DNA of 62,008 bases from Hellea sp. (GTDB taxonomy: Bacteria; Pseudomonadota; Alphaproteobacteria; Caulobacterales; Maricaulaceae): the NCBI GenBank assembly GCA_023300105.1, contig JALZWM010000069.1:1-62008 (forward strand), in the 5' to 3' direction. The notes below the pieces were generated by a model. That model had not been told where the DNA came from, made no database searches, and saw only the letters and a list, made by a program, of their open reading frames with translations. A program made the translations under genes and the position numbers. Shown here piece after piece: positions 17,142 to 25,992 of the stretch. Every line of letters starts with the position of its first letter. Within the stretch, counting starts at the first letter, position 1.

Positions 17142-19082
17142 ATGATGAACTCTATAATCACGATACCAAAAAAGATTAAGCGTGTCGCTGTTACTGGCGC
17201 TACGGGATTTCTCGGTAGAGAGGTGGTTGACTTATTACTGGGTCACGGTCTCGAAGTCGTTTGTACAGGTAGACGTTTAGGCGGAGAAGCTTACTTACCC
17301 AATTATCACATCATAGATTTTTCCAAAAAAGACTTTTCTGGAAAATTTTTGAAAAACTGTGATGCCGTCATTAATTGCGCAGGTAGTGTTCACAATAACT
17401 CCAACTCCAAACTTAAAACGAATACCCCTTTTGGCGTTAACACTGATGCTGCGGTTCGTTTGGCTAAACTCGCGACTGAACATAAAGTCAAAAAACTCAT
17501 CCAAATCAGTACCGTATCAATTTATGGAGAGTGCTTTCCTGCTAAGTCTGAAATCGACGAACCCGCGCCTAATAATTTATATGGAGAAAGTAATCTTGAA
17601 GCTGAAACACGGCTTTTAAAATTTTGTGAAACATCCTCACTAGATTTAGCAGTATTAAGACTTACAACTTTATACGGAGATAGAGATCCCGGAAATATAG
17701 GTAAGTTAATAAAATTTCTTATAAAGCCTTATGCCTTTACCTTGGGAGATGGGCATAACAAAAAAAGTTTAATTCACGTAACAGATGCCGCACGTGCGGT
17801 TGTTGCCTCGTTATCACCTCCAGTTATAAAAACAGATAACATGGTTTTTAATATATCCGACGCACCCGTTGAAGTTGGACAGATATATAAAATAATTCGT
17901 CAAACAATAGGGCGTAATACGCCGCCTAAAGTTCCCTTTGTTTTCATCAATTTTTGTAAAAAAATTCTGTCTTCAATTGGCCCCCGTGTAGGGATTATTC
18001 AGAAGACTCTAAAGGTAACAGAAAAAATAACACAAGACGACTTAATTGATGGTCATAAGTTTTGGGAAGCCTATAATTTTAAATCCCATAAAAGTCTTGA
18101 AGCTGGGCTTTCCGAAGAAGTCAAATACATATTAGAAAGTAACTCCGAAGACGGAAAATTAAAAAGAACTTTCGATGTTTTCGCTGCAATCATCGCACTG
18201 GCTTTATTTTTAATACCAATAACATGTCTTTATATCCTCATTAAAGTCACGTCTAAAGGCCCCGCTGTTTATTGGTCCGACCGCATAGGTAAAAACAACA
18301 AAATATTCAAGATGGCGAAGTTTAGATCTATGAGAATCGAAACGCCAGAATTAGCCACTCATTTACTCAACGACCCTGAACAATGGGTGACGCCAATAGG
18401 AAAGGTTATGCGCAAAACCAGCTTAGACGAATTACCGCAACTGTGGCATATATTGGAAGGCAAAATGTCCTTTGTGGGTCCGCGCCCCGCACTTTATAAT
18501 CAAAATGATCTGATTGCTATCAGGACAAGCCTTCACGTAGACCGCCTTACACCCGGTGTGACTGGATTGGCTCAAATAAGTGGACGTGATGAGCTTAGTA
18601 TCTTTGAGAAAGTTATATTCGACAGAGACTATTATAATAAAAAGAGCTTACCCTTTGATATACAAATCATTTTAAAAACCTTCTTGAAGGTCTTTACGGG
18701 TAATGGCGTTATACAAGCGAATAAATTACACGACCACCGTAAGTTAAATAACCTCTATGAAATTCATCCCTCAAATAACATAAATATTTATGCATCGTCA
18801 TCTTCTTTACTTGCAGCTACATTAGCGAGAGAAAAATTAAATGCCGCAGGTCATGAAGTGGGTATTATTTCAATACGTAACTTTGACAGTGTAACTCATC
18901 ACAACTTTAAAAGTTCCGATTTTATCTTGTGTCCAGAAGACCAGAAAAATTTAATAGCCAATCAAATAAATAAAAATTTGATTTACTTACCTATCCTTAA
19001 AGATAGCTCATCACTAGGCGCTTCAAATCAAAAGCATGCAGATTATATCATCGAGTATTTAAAAGAATTTTTAGATGCGTAA
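17142..19082 (+). CDS. Epimerase - initiating sugar-phosphate transferase fusion
   Basis: 646-aa three-part protein. Residues 1-about 300 are an extended SDR (NAD-dependent epimerase) with the dinucleotide loop GATGFLG, but the catalytic Tyr-xxx-Lys reads YGESN (Y147, N151), so the lysine is missing. Residues about 340-535 are a bacterial sugar transferase (WcaJ/WbpL/PglC type): one membrane helix (348-368), KFRSMR, DELPQLW (429-435), FVGPRP (444-449), PGVTGLAQISGR. This part loads sugar-1-phosphate onto undecaprenyl phosphate and starts repeat-unit synthesis. Residues about 540-646 form an extra Rossmann-like tail. The second codon is also ATG; either start is possible. Confidence 0.88.
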   Translation: MMNSIITIPKKIKRVAVTGATGFLGREVVDLLLGHGLEVVCTGRRLGGEAYLPNYHIIDFSKKDFSGKFLKNCDAVINCAGSVHNNSNSKLKTNTPFGVNTDAAVRLAKLATEHKVKKLIQISTVSIYGECFPAKSEIDEPAPNNLYGESNLEAETRLLKFCETSSLDLAVLRLTTLYGDRDPGNIGKLIKFLIKPYAFTLGDGHNKKSLIHVTDAARAVVASLSPPVIKTDNMVFNISDAPVEVGQIYKIIRQTIGRNTPPKVPFVFINFCKKILSSIGPRVGIIQKTLKVTEKITQDDLIDGHKFWEAYNFKSHKSLEAGLSEEVKYILESNSEDGKLKRTFDVFAAIIALALFLIPITCLYILIKVTSKGPAVYWSDRIGKNNKIFKMAKFRSMRIETPELATHLLNDPEQWVTPIGKVMRKTSLDELPQLWHILEGKMSFVGPRPALYNQNDLIAIRTSLHVDRLTPGVTGLAQISGRDELSIFEKVIFDRDYYNKKSLPFDIQIILKTFLKVFTGNGVIQANKLHDHRKLNNLYEIHPSNNINIYASSSSLLAATLAREKLNAAGHEVGIISIRNFDSVTHHNFKSSDFILCPEDQKNLIANQINKNLIYLPILKDSSSLGASNQKHADYIIEYLKEFLDA

Positions 19083-19095
19083 ATTTATTTCTAAG

Positions 19096-20157
19096 TTAGA
19101 AGGCTGAAATTCTTCCATTTGTAAGTTTTTCAAGAAAGTCATGGCTTTCAGGGAAAGCAGAGAATGCATTTTCGAGATGCCTAGAATCTTCCGTAGATAA
19201 TATTGTCGAAACATTCACAATCTGATTAATTTGTCCTTTTCCACTTTCTAGCACCATGGGATGTAGTGTCTGGAATATTTTTGAAAGTGTTGAATTTTTT
19301 GTTTTTTTCTGAACAAATTTGGGCGTTGCATTTTCAAATTTCTCTTGAAAAATGTCTCGTCCGCTCACCGCTTGCAACCAACTGGTGACAAGATATATGT
19401 GATAATCATCTCCTGAAATATCAGCGCTGTTTTTAGGGCCTATCGGAAACTGAATATCTATCATCTCTAACCCACGGCGACTGGCATCAATCCAAATCTG
19501 AGGCGCTTTGCGCCCAAGGAAAATAAAGCATAAACAAACTTCAGAGAGCAAGTCTTCATCATCATCTAAATAGGCCAACATACCAATGTGATTTAGTGAT
19601 TCAAAAATTTTCTCGCTATGAGGTATTTTTTGATTTCCAAAATTAGTTCCGAAGAAAATTAAATGGGTAAGATCATAGAATAATGGTCTATTGAACTTTA
19701 TAAACCTTTCTGGGCGTTCCATAAACCCTATCATTCGGTTAAATAACTGTTTTTTTGGGTCAGTCTCATAATTTGGCGCTCGGCCCCGACGTTCCAATAA
19801 ATTTATAATTTCCATCCGGCGTGTGTCAGACACGTCATAGGCATAGAGGTCATTTTTGAGAACAAACTCTATCAATTTTTCACCTTGATTTCCAGGCATC
19901 CCTAAATCTTCAAGGTCCAAAGTTATCCCGAGGAAAAACCTAAAGAAAGGCGGGTAAAGCTCGCATAATTTATCAATTTTTTCGTATAACTCGTGATACA
20001 GCGCAAGCGAGGCGTCATTTATCGTCATCCCGCTGCTTAAGGCGATAGAGAGAAGCTCCCCATTTTCTTTCAAAAAAGAAAGGCTCAATCCTTCACTGCG
20101 TTTGGCCGCAAAGGCCCGAACACATTCAAAAGGAACAGTTTTAATGGGGAGCGTCAT
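19096..20157 (-). CDS. Unrecognised 353-aa protein
   Basis: I do not recognise this family. The protein is soluble-looking, mostly helical, without a signal peptide or obvious catalytic motif. Notable stretches are YPPFFRFFLGITLDLEDLG (about 65-85) and a DDDED acidic run near 210. It follows the small secreted protein gene with a single base between that stop and this ATG, so the two are almost certainly translated together. It is convergent with the sugar transferase fusion gene. An accessory role for a secreted or envelope process is possible but unproven. Confidence 0.7.
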   Translation of the reverse strand: MTLPIKTVPFECVRAFAAKRSEGLSLSFLKENGELLSIALSSGMTINDASLALYHELYEKIDKLCELYPPFFRFFLGITLDLEDLGMPGNQGEKLIEFVLKNDLYAYDVSDTRRMEIINLLERRGRAPNYETDPKKQLFNRMIGFMERPERFIKFNRPLFYDLTHLIFFGTNFGNQKIPHSEKIFESLNHIGMLAYLDDDEDLLSEVCLCFIFLGRKAPQIWIDASRRGLEMIDIQFPIGPKNSADISGDDYHIYLVTSWLQAVSGRDIFQEKFENATPKFVQKKTKNSTLSKIFQTLHPMVLESGKGQINQIVNVSTILSTEDSRHLENAFSAFPESHDFLEKLTNGRISAF

Positions 20158-20158
20158 T

Positions 20159-20431
20159 TTAGTGTGTTACCCAGCGAGCTATGGTCATTTCGACAGCGCC
20201 TTTACCCGTGTAAAGATCACTTTGAGATAGCGCCTGCATGCTAGCCCGGGCACCCACCATAAAATCACCTTGGTAAAACTCCCCCGCGTTATCCAAAGAG
20301 GTTTCGGTCTGCAGAGTAATTTCCAATGCCGGGGCGTTAACAAGGGTTGCATTGTTTTGAGTTAGGGCAGTAGCCCCTGTAGATAGGCCTAGAGCAAGAG
20401 CTAGGGCCGTGCTGATCATTAAAGTTTTCAT
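20159..20431 (-). CDS. Small secreted protein of unknown function
   Basis: 90 aa with a clear Sec signal peptide (MKTLMISTALALALGLSTGA, cleavage near residue 22), followed by a polar mature chain of about 68 residues with no cysteines and no motif I know. It is transcribed with the 353-aa gene downstream (one-base gap). The pairing of a small exported protein with a larger cytoplasmic one could be substrate plus handling factor, but nothing in the sequence proves it. Confidence 0.7.
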   Translation of the reverse strand: MKTLMISTALALALGLSTGATALTQNNATLVNAPALEITLQTETSLDNAGEFYQGDFMVGARASMQALSQSDLYTGKGAVEMTIARWVTH

Positions 20432-20517
20432 GTATTTTTCCTTTCATGTGGAGTCACACAAAAGCATTAACACAACCTTAAGTAAAGAATTATATTTAAA
20501 TAATCGTAAAGGTTGCT

Positions 20518-22161
20518 TTATGATGCAGCCAATAATGCCTCCGACAACAGTGGTTCAAATCCCATACTTTCTATAAATGCACGTCTTTCTGTTAACTGAA
20601 GCAAATTGAATTTCATCAAGTTTTCTGCTGTTCGAGCCTCCCAAACAGTTTTTTCATATTTCACTGCGCAAGCATGAACGAGGAGGTTTGAAACTTTTGA
20701 ATATTCTGAATAGACTTTAACGCAATTTGCCCACGCCTCGGGACTTTTTTCCTCCAAAACAGCATAAGCCGCGTCAACGAGATAAACAGAATTATCCTTA
20801 TCCGAAATTAACCGCCTAACCTTATGATTTAAGGTAATGGCAAGATCCCAATCACCAATTATAAATCCAGAATATCTTGAAACCTCTAACATCACTACAG
20901 GATTAGATGTGTAGGACTCTGCTGCTCGGAGTAATGTTTTTCTTAAGCGCTGCTCATTATAATCATCACGAATAGCATCATACATAATTTTTGCCGTCGT
21001 AGATTCTGTACTTTGCAGCCACAGGTCTCCGATATCATCTAGAATGGCTTTTGCCCGCAGAAGTGGTTCGTCACCATTTGCACCTCGATTGCCTTGTGCT
21101 TGCTCCAAATAACTTGCTGCAAGCGCCCCTAGGTTATCTAAGGAGGTTGTTCCGTTTTTATAAGCACCGTCTAAACACTCTAGAGCCTCATAATAATCAT
21201 CGTCGGAGTCCAAAACAAAAGACACATGCATTTTTATAATGCAGCTATAATCTTCAAAAAGAACCTCATCCTTCCAAGTCTGACTGACAGCATTTCGGTG
21301 AACCACACCAGCGGGTTTCAATAAATCATTCGTGATTTTTACGATCGTGAAATAAAGGTCTTCGCGCCCAAGCGAAGGGTCAGATACGTCACTCATGGAA
21401 ACGCCAAAAAAATTATCTACGCCAATAACTTTAGCATTCTGTTGAGATATTACAGAGAGGCTGCCCTGAAAATCAGCCTCACTCTGCAAAAGGGCATATT
21501 GCAATTTATAGCCTGGCACACCCGAAGATGCACAAGACTTCACATCTTGAACAAGATTAAATTGGGTAAATTGAGAGGCCGCTCCGCTAATAACCTGATG
21601 GACATATTCATCCAGTTCAGACTTATTATCAGCAGATTGAGCCACTTCTAAATTGGGTATCATCTTTGAACACTCAGCCCCTTTTGGTTCAGACTTAAAG
21701 ACGCCATTAAAAGTGGTCGCTGATAAAATAACAGCCGCCGTAAGAACCGCAAAACCAGCAGTATAAAAAGGGTTTCTATTTGGCTTATCGATATGCCCTT
21801 TATCCGTAGGCGGTAAGACATTGGCTAGCGGTAAGCTTTTAACGTCTAACTTATAACTCGATTTAGGAAGGGTAACTTTTAAGTCGTCGGACTGTTGGTT
21901 AAATATATCAAGATTAGCCCTTAGGCGAAACATTTCGACGCGTACAATACTATCATGTTTTGCACTAAAACTATCATCTCTACCGAAGACCTCAATCGCA
22001 ATATCTTTTGTTTTAATATTAACGTCTGATGAGCCAAATTTATGCTCCAAAAGAAACTTAAAAAGAGCGATTTGGTTTTTAGATGAGCCGAGAACACCGC
22101 TCAAAACGATAGCATTTAATATATCAAATTTTGTAATTTTATATTGGTTATTTTCAGACAT
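20518..22161 (-). CDS. Membrane-anchored winged-helix transcriptional regulator (CadC/ToxR-like layout)
   Basis: 547 aa. Residues about 1-110 resemble an OmpR/CadC-type winged helix (the KFLLEHKFG helix, the RVEMFRLRANL recognition-like helix, and the SSYKLDV beta wing). One TM helix follows at about 132-152 (FYTAGFAVLTAAVILSATTF), then a large periplasmic domain with TPR-like helices (about 330-530). This layout couples an envelope signal directly to DNA binding, as in CadC and ToxR. It is upstream and on the same strand as the secreted-protein pair, 86 bp away, making that pair its most likely target. Confidence 0.7.
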   Translation of the reverse strand: MSENNQYKITKFDILNAIVLSGVLGSSKNQIALFKFLLEHKFGSSDVNIKTKDIAIEVFGRDDSFSAKHDSIVRVEMFRLRANLDIFNQQSDDLKVTLPKSSYKLDVKSLPLANVLPPTDKGHIDKPNRNPFYTAGFAVLTAAVILSATTFNGVFKSEPKGAECSKMIPNLEVAQSADNKSELDEYVHQVISGAASQFTQFNLVQDVKSCASSGVPGYKLQYALLQSEADFQGSLSVISQQNAKVIGVDNFFGVSMSDVSDPSLGREDLYFTIVKITNDLLKPAGVVHRNAVSQTWKDEVLFEDYSCIIKMHVSFVLDSDDDYYEALECLDGAYKNGTTSLDNLGALAASYLEQAQGNRGANGDEPLLRAKAILDDIGDLWLQSTESTTAKIMYDAIRDDYNEQRLRKTLLRAAESYTSNPVVMLEVSRYSGFIIGDWDLAITLNHKVRRLISDKDNSVYLVDAAYAVLEEKSPEAWANCVKVYSEYSKVSNLLVHACAVKYEKTVWEARTAENLMKFNLLQLTERRAFIESMGFEPLLSEALLAAS

Positions 22162-22268
22162 TTTTTATCCCACGAACTCCATAGGGATTCATGAGTATTT
22201 GCTTACCACACATAAAATACGTTTCACAAATTTATTCGATACATCCCACCTTATTAAATATAATTATC

Positions 22269-22817
22269 CTATCTAAAATTACCTAAAAGAGGATAGCTAG
22301 CTTCTTTTCGGTAAAGATTACCCCCTTTTGTTTTTTGGTGGCTTGAAAATAGAAAAAACTCATCAACTAAAAAAGGTTTACAATTAAAGCCTGCACGTTT
22401 TTTTTCAAAAGCAATAACGCGTTCAATCGGCGCATCTTTTTTTAAATATGCGAGCGTTACATGCGGTTTATATTTACGGGTTTCAACCGCAATTCCTGCT
22501 CGCCGCGCCGCAAATTTTGTATGCTGGTGCAAATCAACCAAGGCACCAGATTCGTTCACACTGAGCCAAATCGCATGAGGTTCAGATTTCCCAAAATGAC
22601 CGGCCGCACCTAATGATAATTTAAAACTAGAGAACGCCCTTTTCGCTAATTCCTCATCCAAGACCTCGGCATGTGCATCGTCTACCTCGCCGTAATAAGC
22701 GAGCGTAATATGCAGCTTATCAGGATCAGACCAACGCGCGCCAGAGACTCCTTTTTGTAAGTCTTGGATTTGCTCCGCCAAATGAGGCGGTATCTTTATG
22801 GCTGAAAAAAGTTTCAC
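22269..22817 (-). CDS. thpR: RNA 2',3'-cyclic phosphodiesterase (2H phosphoesterase)
   Basis: 182 aa, the standard length for ThpR (formerly LigT). The two catalytic H-x-T-x motifs of the 2H superfamily are HITLAYYG (about 46) and HVTLAYLK (about 134). The enzyme opens 2',3'-cyclic phosphates at RNA ends. The N-terminus (MKLFSAIKIP) fits the family, so the start is sound. The gene stands alone with no operon partner in the same direction nearby. Confidence 0.9.
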   Translation of the reverse strand: MKLFSAIKIPPHLAEQIQDLQKGVSGARWSDPDKLHITLAYYGEVDDAHAEVLDEELAKRAFSSFKLSLGAAGHFGKSEPHAIWLSVNESGALVDLHQHTKFAARRAGIAVETRKYKPHVTLAYLKKDAPIERVIAFEKKRAGFNCKPFLVDEFFLFSSHQKTKGGNLYRKEASYPLLGNFR

Positions 22818-22915
22818 GACGGTCTTTATTGCTTATATCTTATGGGCCAACTCGGCAGCGATAAGCTTTGTGTATTTTATATGCTTGTTATTTCAATCCG
22901 GACAGCTAGCTATTA

Positions 22916-23302
22916 TTAATAGATTTTCTTTTCCAGCGTGTGCAGAACGAATGCCCAGACAGAGCCGTAAAAAATCGGACCTGCCAACAGCATGATGTAT
23001 TTTTGGTTGCCGACCATGCCATAAACGTTTTCTGGGATATGCAGCACTAATGTTCCCAGCGAGGCCAGCATTAGCCCGAGGATTGCGCCAGATAAAAACA
23101 TGGTTCTTCGCGTGCGGTTAATGCCTATGGCATAGATAATCGCATTAAAGGCTCCAAAAATAAGCGGCATAAAAATACCGACCATCGAAAAATCAAGGTC
23201 AGCTCCGCTACGCCTTGATGCGACAGCCAACCCAAATAATGGCAAAATTACGACAGGGAGTGATGATGCGACTATAAATGATGTGAGGGTATTTTGTTTC
23301 AT
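22916..23302 (-). CDS. Small integral membrane protein, unknown
   Basis: 128 aa with four hydrophobic helices (about 8-28, 40-62, 68-90, 102-122) separated by short charged loops, such as RRSGAD and INRTRR. No catalytic motif and no family I recognise. A plausible ATG preceded by AAAGGAATAT supports translation. It lies downstream of the aldo/keto reductase gene on the same strand, with a 77-bp gap, and could be read through from it. Confidence 0.65.
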   Translation of the reverse strand: MKQNTLTSFIVASSLPVVILPLFGLAVASRRSGADLDFSMVGIFMPLIFGAFNAIIYAIGINRTRRTMFLSGAILGLMLASLGTLVLHIPENVYGMVGNQKYIMLLAGPIFYGSVWAFVLHTLEKKIY

Positions 23303-23379
23303 GGAATATTCCTTTGAAATTTTAAAATCCTATCCATGCATCAAGTACACATATTTCATGATAAATAAACCAATAGTTA

Positions 23380-24423
23380 TCAACGTCCTGTGGGACAGCG
23401 GTAAGTTTTATGTATGCGGTGCGCCTCTTTTTCCATCTCTTTTGTCCATGTAATATCATGGGCATCAATATTCTCAGCGAGCTGCTCCATCGTTGTCGCG
23501 CCAATGATGCTGGATGTTACAAACTCCCGGCTCTCAGCAAATTTAAGCGCAAATTGCGTGGGTGTTAGATTCAGGTCCCTAGCCGTTTTATTACAATCCA
23601 TCCACGCATCCTTAGCGTCCCAATACCCGCCCATAAAATTCTCAAACAAAGCCCCGCGTGAGCCTTCAGGGGATTGTCCATTATCATACTTCCCCGTCAA
23701 AAACCCCATAGCAAGCGGCGAATAAGCAAGCAGGCCAACTTGTTCGCGCATTGCAATTTCTGCGAGGTCATAATCAAAGCGGCGCGCAATAAGGCTATAA
23801 ACGCACTGGTTAGAGACAATGCGCGGCCAGCCATTTTTAGTGGCTAACTCCAGATATTTCATTGTCCCCCACCCAAATTCATTCGATACGCCAATATGGC
23901 GAATATTCCCTTTTTCAACATGGCGGTTGAGCGCCCCAAGAATATCTTCGAGGGGAACCATGTCATTGGCGTTATAATCTCTGTAACTATGAAAGCCAAA
24001 AGGCGGGATTGCGCGGTCGGGCCAATGAAGTTGGTAGAGATCGATATAATCGGTCTTGAGGCGCTTAAGAGATTTTTCTACCGCTTCATCAATTTGCGTG
24101 GGTGTGTGGCGGGTCATTTCATCATTATCACGACACCATGACATACCCGAGCGCCCTGTTAACTTCGTCGCAAGGACATATTTATCGCGGTTCTTACGTT
24201 CCGCCAGCCAATTACCAATATAGCTTTCGGTGCGGCCCTGTGTTTCGGCCCTACCGGGAATGGGGTACATTTCGGCGGTATCTATGAAATTAATGCCGCG
24301 GCCAATCGCATAATCGAGCTGCTCATGCGCTTCGGCTTCTGTATTTTGTTGTCCCCATGTCATCGTTCCGAGGCAAATCGAAGAAACTTTAATGTCTGTA
24401 CGTCCAAGGTTTCTAAATTCCAT
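23380..24423 (-). CDS. tas: Aldo/keto reductase (Tas-like)
   Basis: NADPH-dependent aldo/keto reductase of 347 aa with a TIM barrel. The catalytic tetrad can be placed: Asp and Tyr in DTAEMYP (about 48-54), the lysine in ATKLTG (about 84), and the histidine in YQLHWPD. Phrases such as GTMTWGQQNTEAEAHEQLDY and the ETQGRTESYIGNWLA segment closely follow E. coli Tas. The C-terminal SSIIGATTMEQL is the cofactor-binding end. The physiological substrate is unknown. It is divergent from the Bax-inhibitor gene. Confidence 0.9.
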   Translation of the reverse strand: MEFRNLGRTDIKVSSICLGTMTWGQQNTEAEAHEQLDYAIGRGINFIDTAEMYPIPGRAETQGRTESYIGNWLAERKNRDKYVLATKLTGRSGMSWCRDNDEMTRHTPTQIDEAVEKSLKRLKTDYIDLYQLHWPDRAIPPFGFHSYRDYNANDMVPLEDILGALNRHVEKGNIRHIGVSNEFGWGTMKYLELATKNGWPRIVSNQCVYSLIARRFDYDLAEIAMREQVGLLAYSPLAMGFLTGKYDNGQSPEGSRGALFENFMGGYWDAKDAWMDCNKTARDLNLTPTQFALKFAESREFVTSSIIGATTMEQLAENIDAHDITWTKEMEKEAHRIHKTYRCPTGR

Positions 24424-24546
24424 GTCTTAAGTCCTTTTTAAATGCTTTTACGCTTAATGCGGGTAACCCTTGGTATTTGCCTCAAGATGGCTTATATAGA
24501 GTGCAATGGTCCTGATAAAGGATATTAGATTTTTATGGAGCGTTTT

Positions 24547-25272
24547 ATGAACGAACACTATAACCGCACAATTGGCGTTAGTCAGGAAACCGATCTCGGT
24601 CTAAAAACCTTTATGCTTGGCACATATCGGTATATGGCAATGGCAATGACCGTAACGGCATCAGTAGCCTATTTATTTGGTCAATATTTAGTCGCAAATC
24701 CCGAAATGATGAGATTCATCTATAATCCGATGATGTCTCTTGTTGTGATTGGCGTCATTATGGTCGGCTTTGGCATTGTCGGTAAAAAATTACCAAGCAT
24801 GAGCCTTGGCGGCGTGTTGGCATTCCTTTTCGGATTTGCCGCTTTTATGGGCATCATGATGTCAGCCATAGGCATATTCTATAGCCCCGTCATTATTGCT
24901 AAAATATTCTTCATGACTGTCGGAATGTTCGGCGGGTTATCTCTCTTCGGCTATACAACAGGCTTTAACCTTGGCTCTATCGTCAAATATGCGGTCATTG
25001 CTTTCATGGCTTATGTCGGCATTAACGTTTTAGGTATGTTCATCCCAGCCCTAGCGCCAACAGGTGTTATGGACATGGTCATTACCGGTGTCGCCCTTAT
25101 CGCGATCTCAGTAATTATCGCTTGGGAAACACAAATGCTAAAGCGCATTTATTACGGATCAGCAGGCAACCCTGAGATGATGAAAAAACTATCTGCTTTC
25201 GGAGCAGCTTCATTATTGCTTTCATTCATCAACTTATTCCAAATTCTCTTAAGCCTTTTCGGCAGAGAATAG
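24547..25272 (+). CDS. Bax inhibitor-1/YccA family membrane protein
   Basis: 241 aa with seven membrane helices. The pattern of helices and the late paired aspartate-free stretch WETQMLKRIYYG followed by LSFINLFQILLSLFG are typical of bacterial BI-1/YccA proteins, which in E. coli modulate FtsH. An ATG 12 nt upstream (24535) is also in frame, but a GGAG ribosome binding site at 24537-24540 sits 6 nt before 24547, and MNEHYNRT matches family N-termini, so I prefer the second. A strong terminator follows the gene. Confidence 0.92.
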   Translation: MNEHYNRTIGVSQETDLGLKTFMLGTYRYMAMAMTVTASVAYLFGQYLVANPEMMRFIYNPMMSLVVIGVIMVGFGIVGKKLPSMSLGGVLAFLFGFAAFMGIMMSAIGIFYSPVIIAKIFFMTVGMFGGLSLFGYTTGFNLGSIVKYAVIAFMAYVGINVLGMFIPALAPTGVMDMVITGVALIAISVIIAWETQMLKRIYYGSAGNPEMMKKLSAFGAASLLLSFINLFQILLSLFGRE

Positions 25273-25290
25273 GACTTAAGAACATTTATG

Positions 25291-25319
25291 AAAAACCCGC
25301 CTTCAAGGCGGGTTTTTTT
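25291..25319. terminator. Bidirectional intrinsic terminator
   Basis: CCCGCCTT pairs with AAGGCGGG around a tiny loop, flanked by an A-run before and a T-run after (AAAAA ... TTTTTTT). It ends the Bax-inhibitor transcript, and because of the flanking runs it would also work for the convergent DUF2794 gene. Confidence 0.9.
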
Positions 25320-25348
25320 ATGTCTTGAATGTGCCACTTGCTTGAAGA

Positions 25349-25693
25349 CTAACGGCTCACCTTAAAGCGTTGCTTATCAAAAACACGTAGAACATTTTTC
25401 AGATCATGGCCGCGTTTCAAAATCAAGCCGCCCGGCGCAATAACGGCAAACTGCCCTTGCTTATTACGAAGCGCTGGCACCTTCTCAATTTTGTAAAGGG
25501 CGTGCTCCGACGCTTTTCTATAAATAGAGAAAACAGACTTATCTTTCAGAAAGTCCATCGCATAATCTTTCCAGTCGCCATTAGACACCATTTGTCCGTA
25601 AACATTTAAAATAAGCGACAGCTCTTGGCGATTAAAAGCAACCTGTGAAGGTTGCCCTTTGTCTGTATTAAGATGGACAATATTTGTTGTCAT
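25349..25693 (-). CDS. DUF2794 family protein
   Basis: 114 aa, a conserved alphaproteobacterial family of unknown function. The recognisable core is FNRQELSLILNVYGQMVSNG and the segment ending SVFSIYRKASEHALYKIEK. No membrane segment or signal peptide. The protein is basic at the C-terminus. It reads convergently towards the terminator at 25291-25319. The 347-bp region upstream of it contains the structured-RNA candidate. Confidence 0.85.
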   Translation of the reverse strand: MTTNIVHLNTDKGQPSQVAFNRQELSLILNVYGQMVSNGDWKDYAMDFLKDKSVFSIYRKASEHALYKIEKVPALRNKQGQFAVIAPGGLILKRGHDLKNVLRVFDKQRFKVSR

Positions 25694-25844
25694 AACAGCA
25701 GCTTAACCAGATTAAAGTCCTACGCAAGAATAATACTGTGGTTAGGGTCCGTTAAGATACCTCTCCAAAGTTTAAGGTTCCGCCACATTAATGCCTTAAT
25801 TCGGTCCCTTTTGAGACACGAAAACCATACAGTTTGAAATTGTT

Positions 25845-25992
25845 GACTGATGAGCGCGAGACGCGGCTTATTACGGCCCCCCAGCCTAACGGGTTTTGAT
25901 CTCATCAGTTAATCGTTCCCACGTATCCCCGTGGTTATTTTAATAACCACAATATGGTCCGCACTCTTCAGCCCAGTGCGGGCCATTTTCGT
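25845..25992 (+). ncRNA. Candidate structured non-coding RNA
   Basis: Three stems follow one another. First, a 9-bp closing stem pairs ACTGATGAG (25846-25854) with CTCATCAGT (25901-25909). Second, GTGGTTATT pairs with AATAACCAC at 25931-25950. Third is a strong 12-bp terminator stem at 25954-25986, followed by TTTTCGTTT. There is no ORF and both flanking genes are on the minus strand, so a plus-strand terminator here has no protein gene to serve. A possible promoter is TTGAGA (25811) with TGAAAT about 17 nt later. I cannot match it to a known RNA family. Confidence 0.45.
25954..25992 (+). terminator. Intrinsic terminator with 12-bp stem
   Basis: ATGGTCCGCACT (25954-25965) pairs with AGTGCGGGCCAT (25975-25986), with one G-T wobble, around a 9-nt loop, and is followed by a T-rich run on the plus strand. 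The reverse orientation has no comparable T-run, so it is oriented plus. It can end the candidate RNA. Confidence 0.7.

Noticed and set aside
24535-24546. Upstream start for the Bax-inhibitor gene
   Set aside because: The GGAG that serves the start at 24547 lies within these codons, so the later ATG is better supported.
25847-25870. CTGATGAG resembling a hammerhead ribozyme core
   Set aside because: The required GAAA box and the third stem with cleavage site do not follow; the bases after the second small stem read GCTTA.
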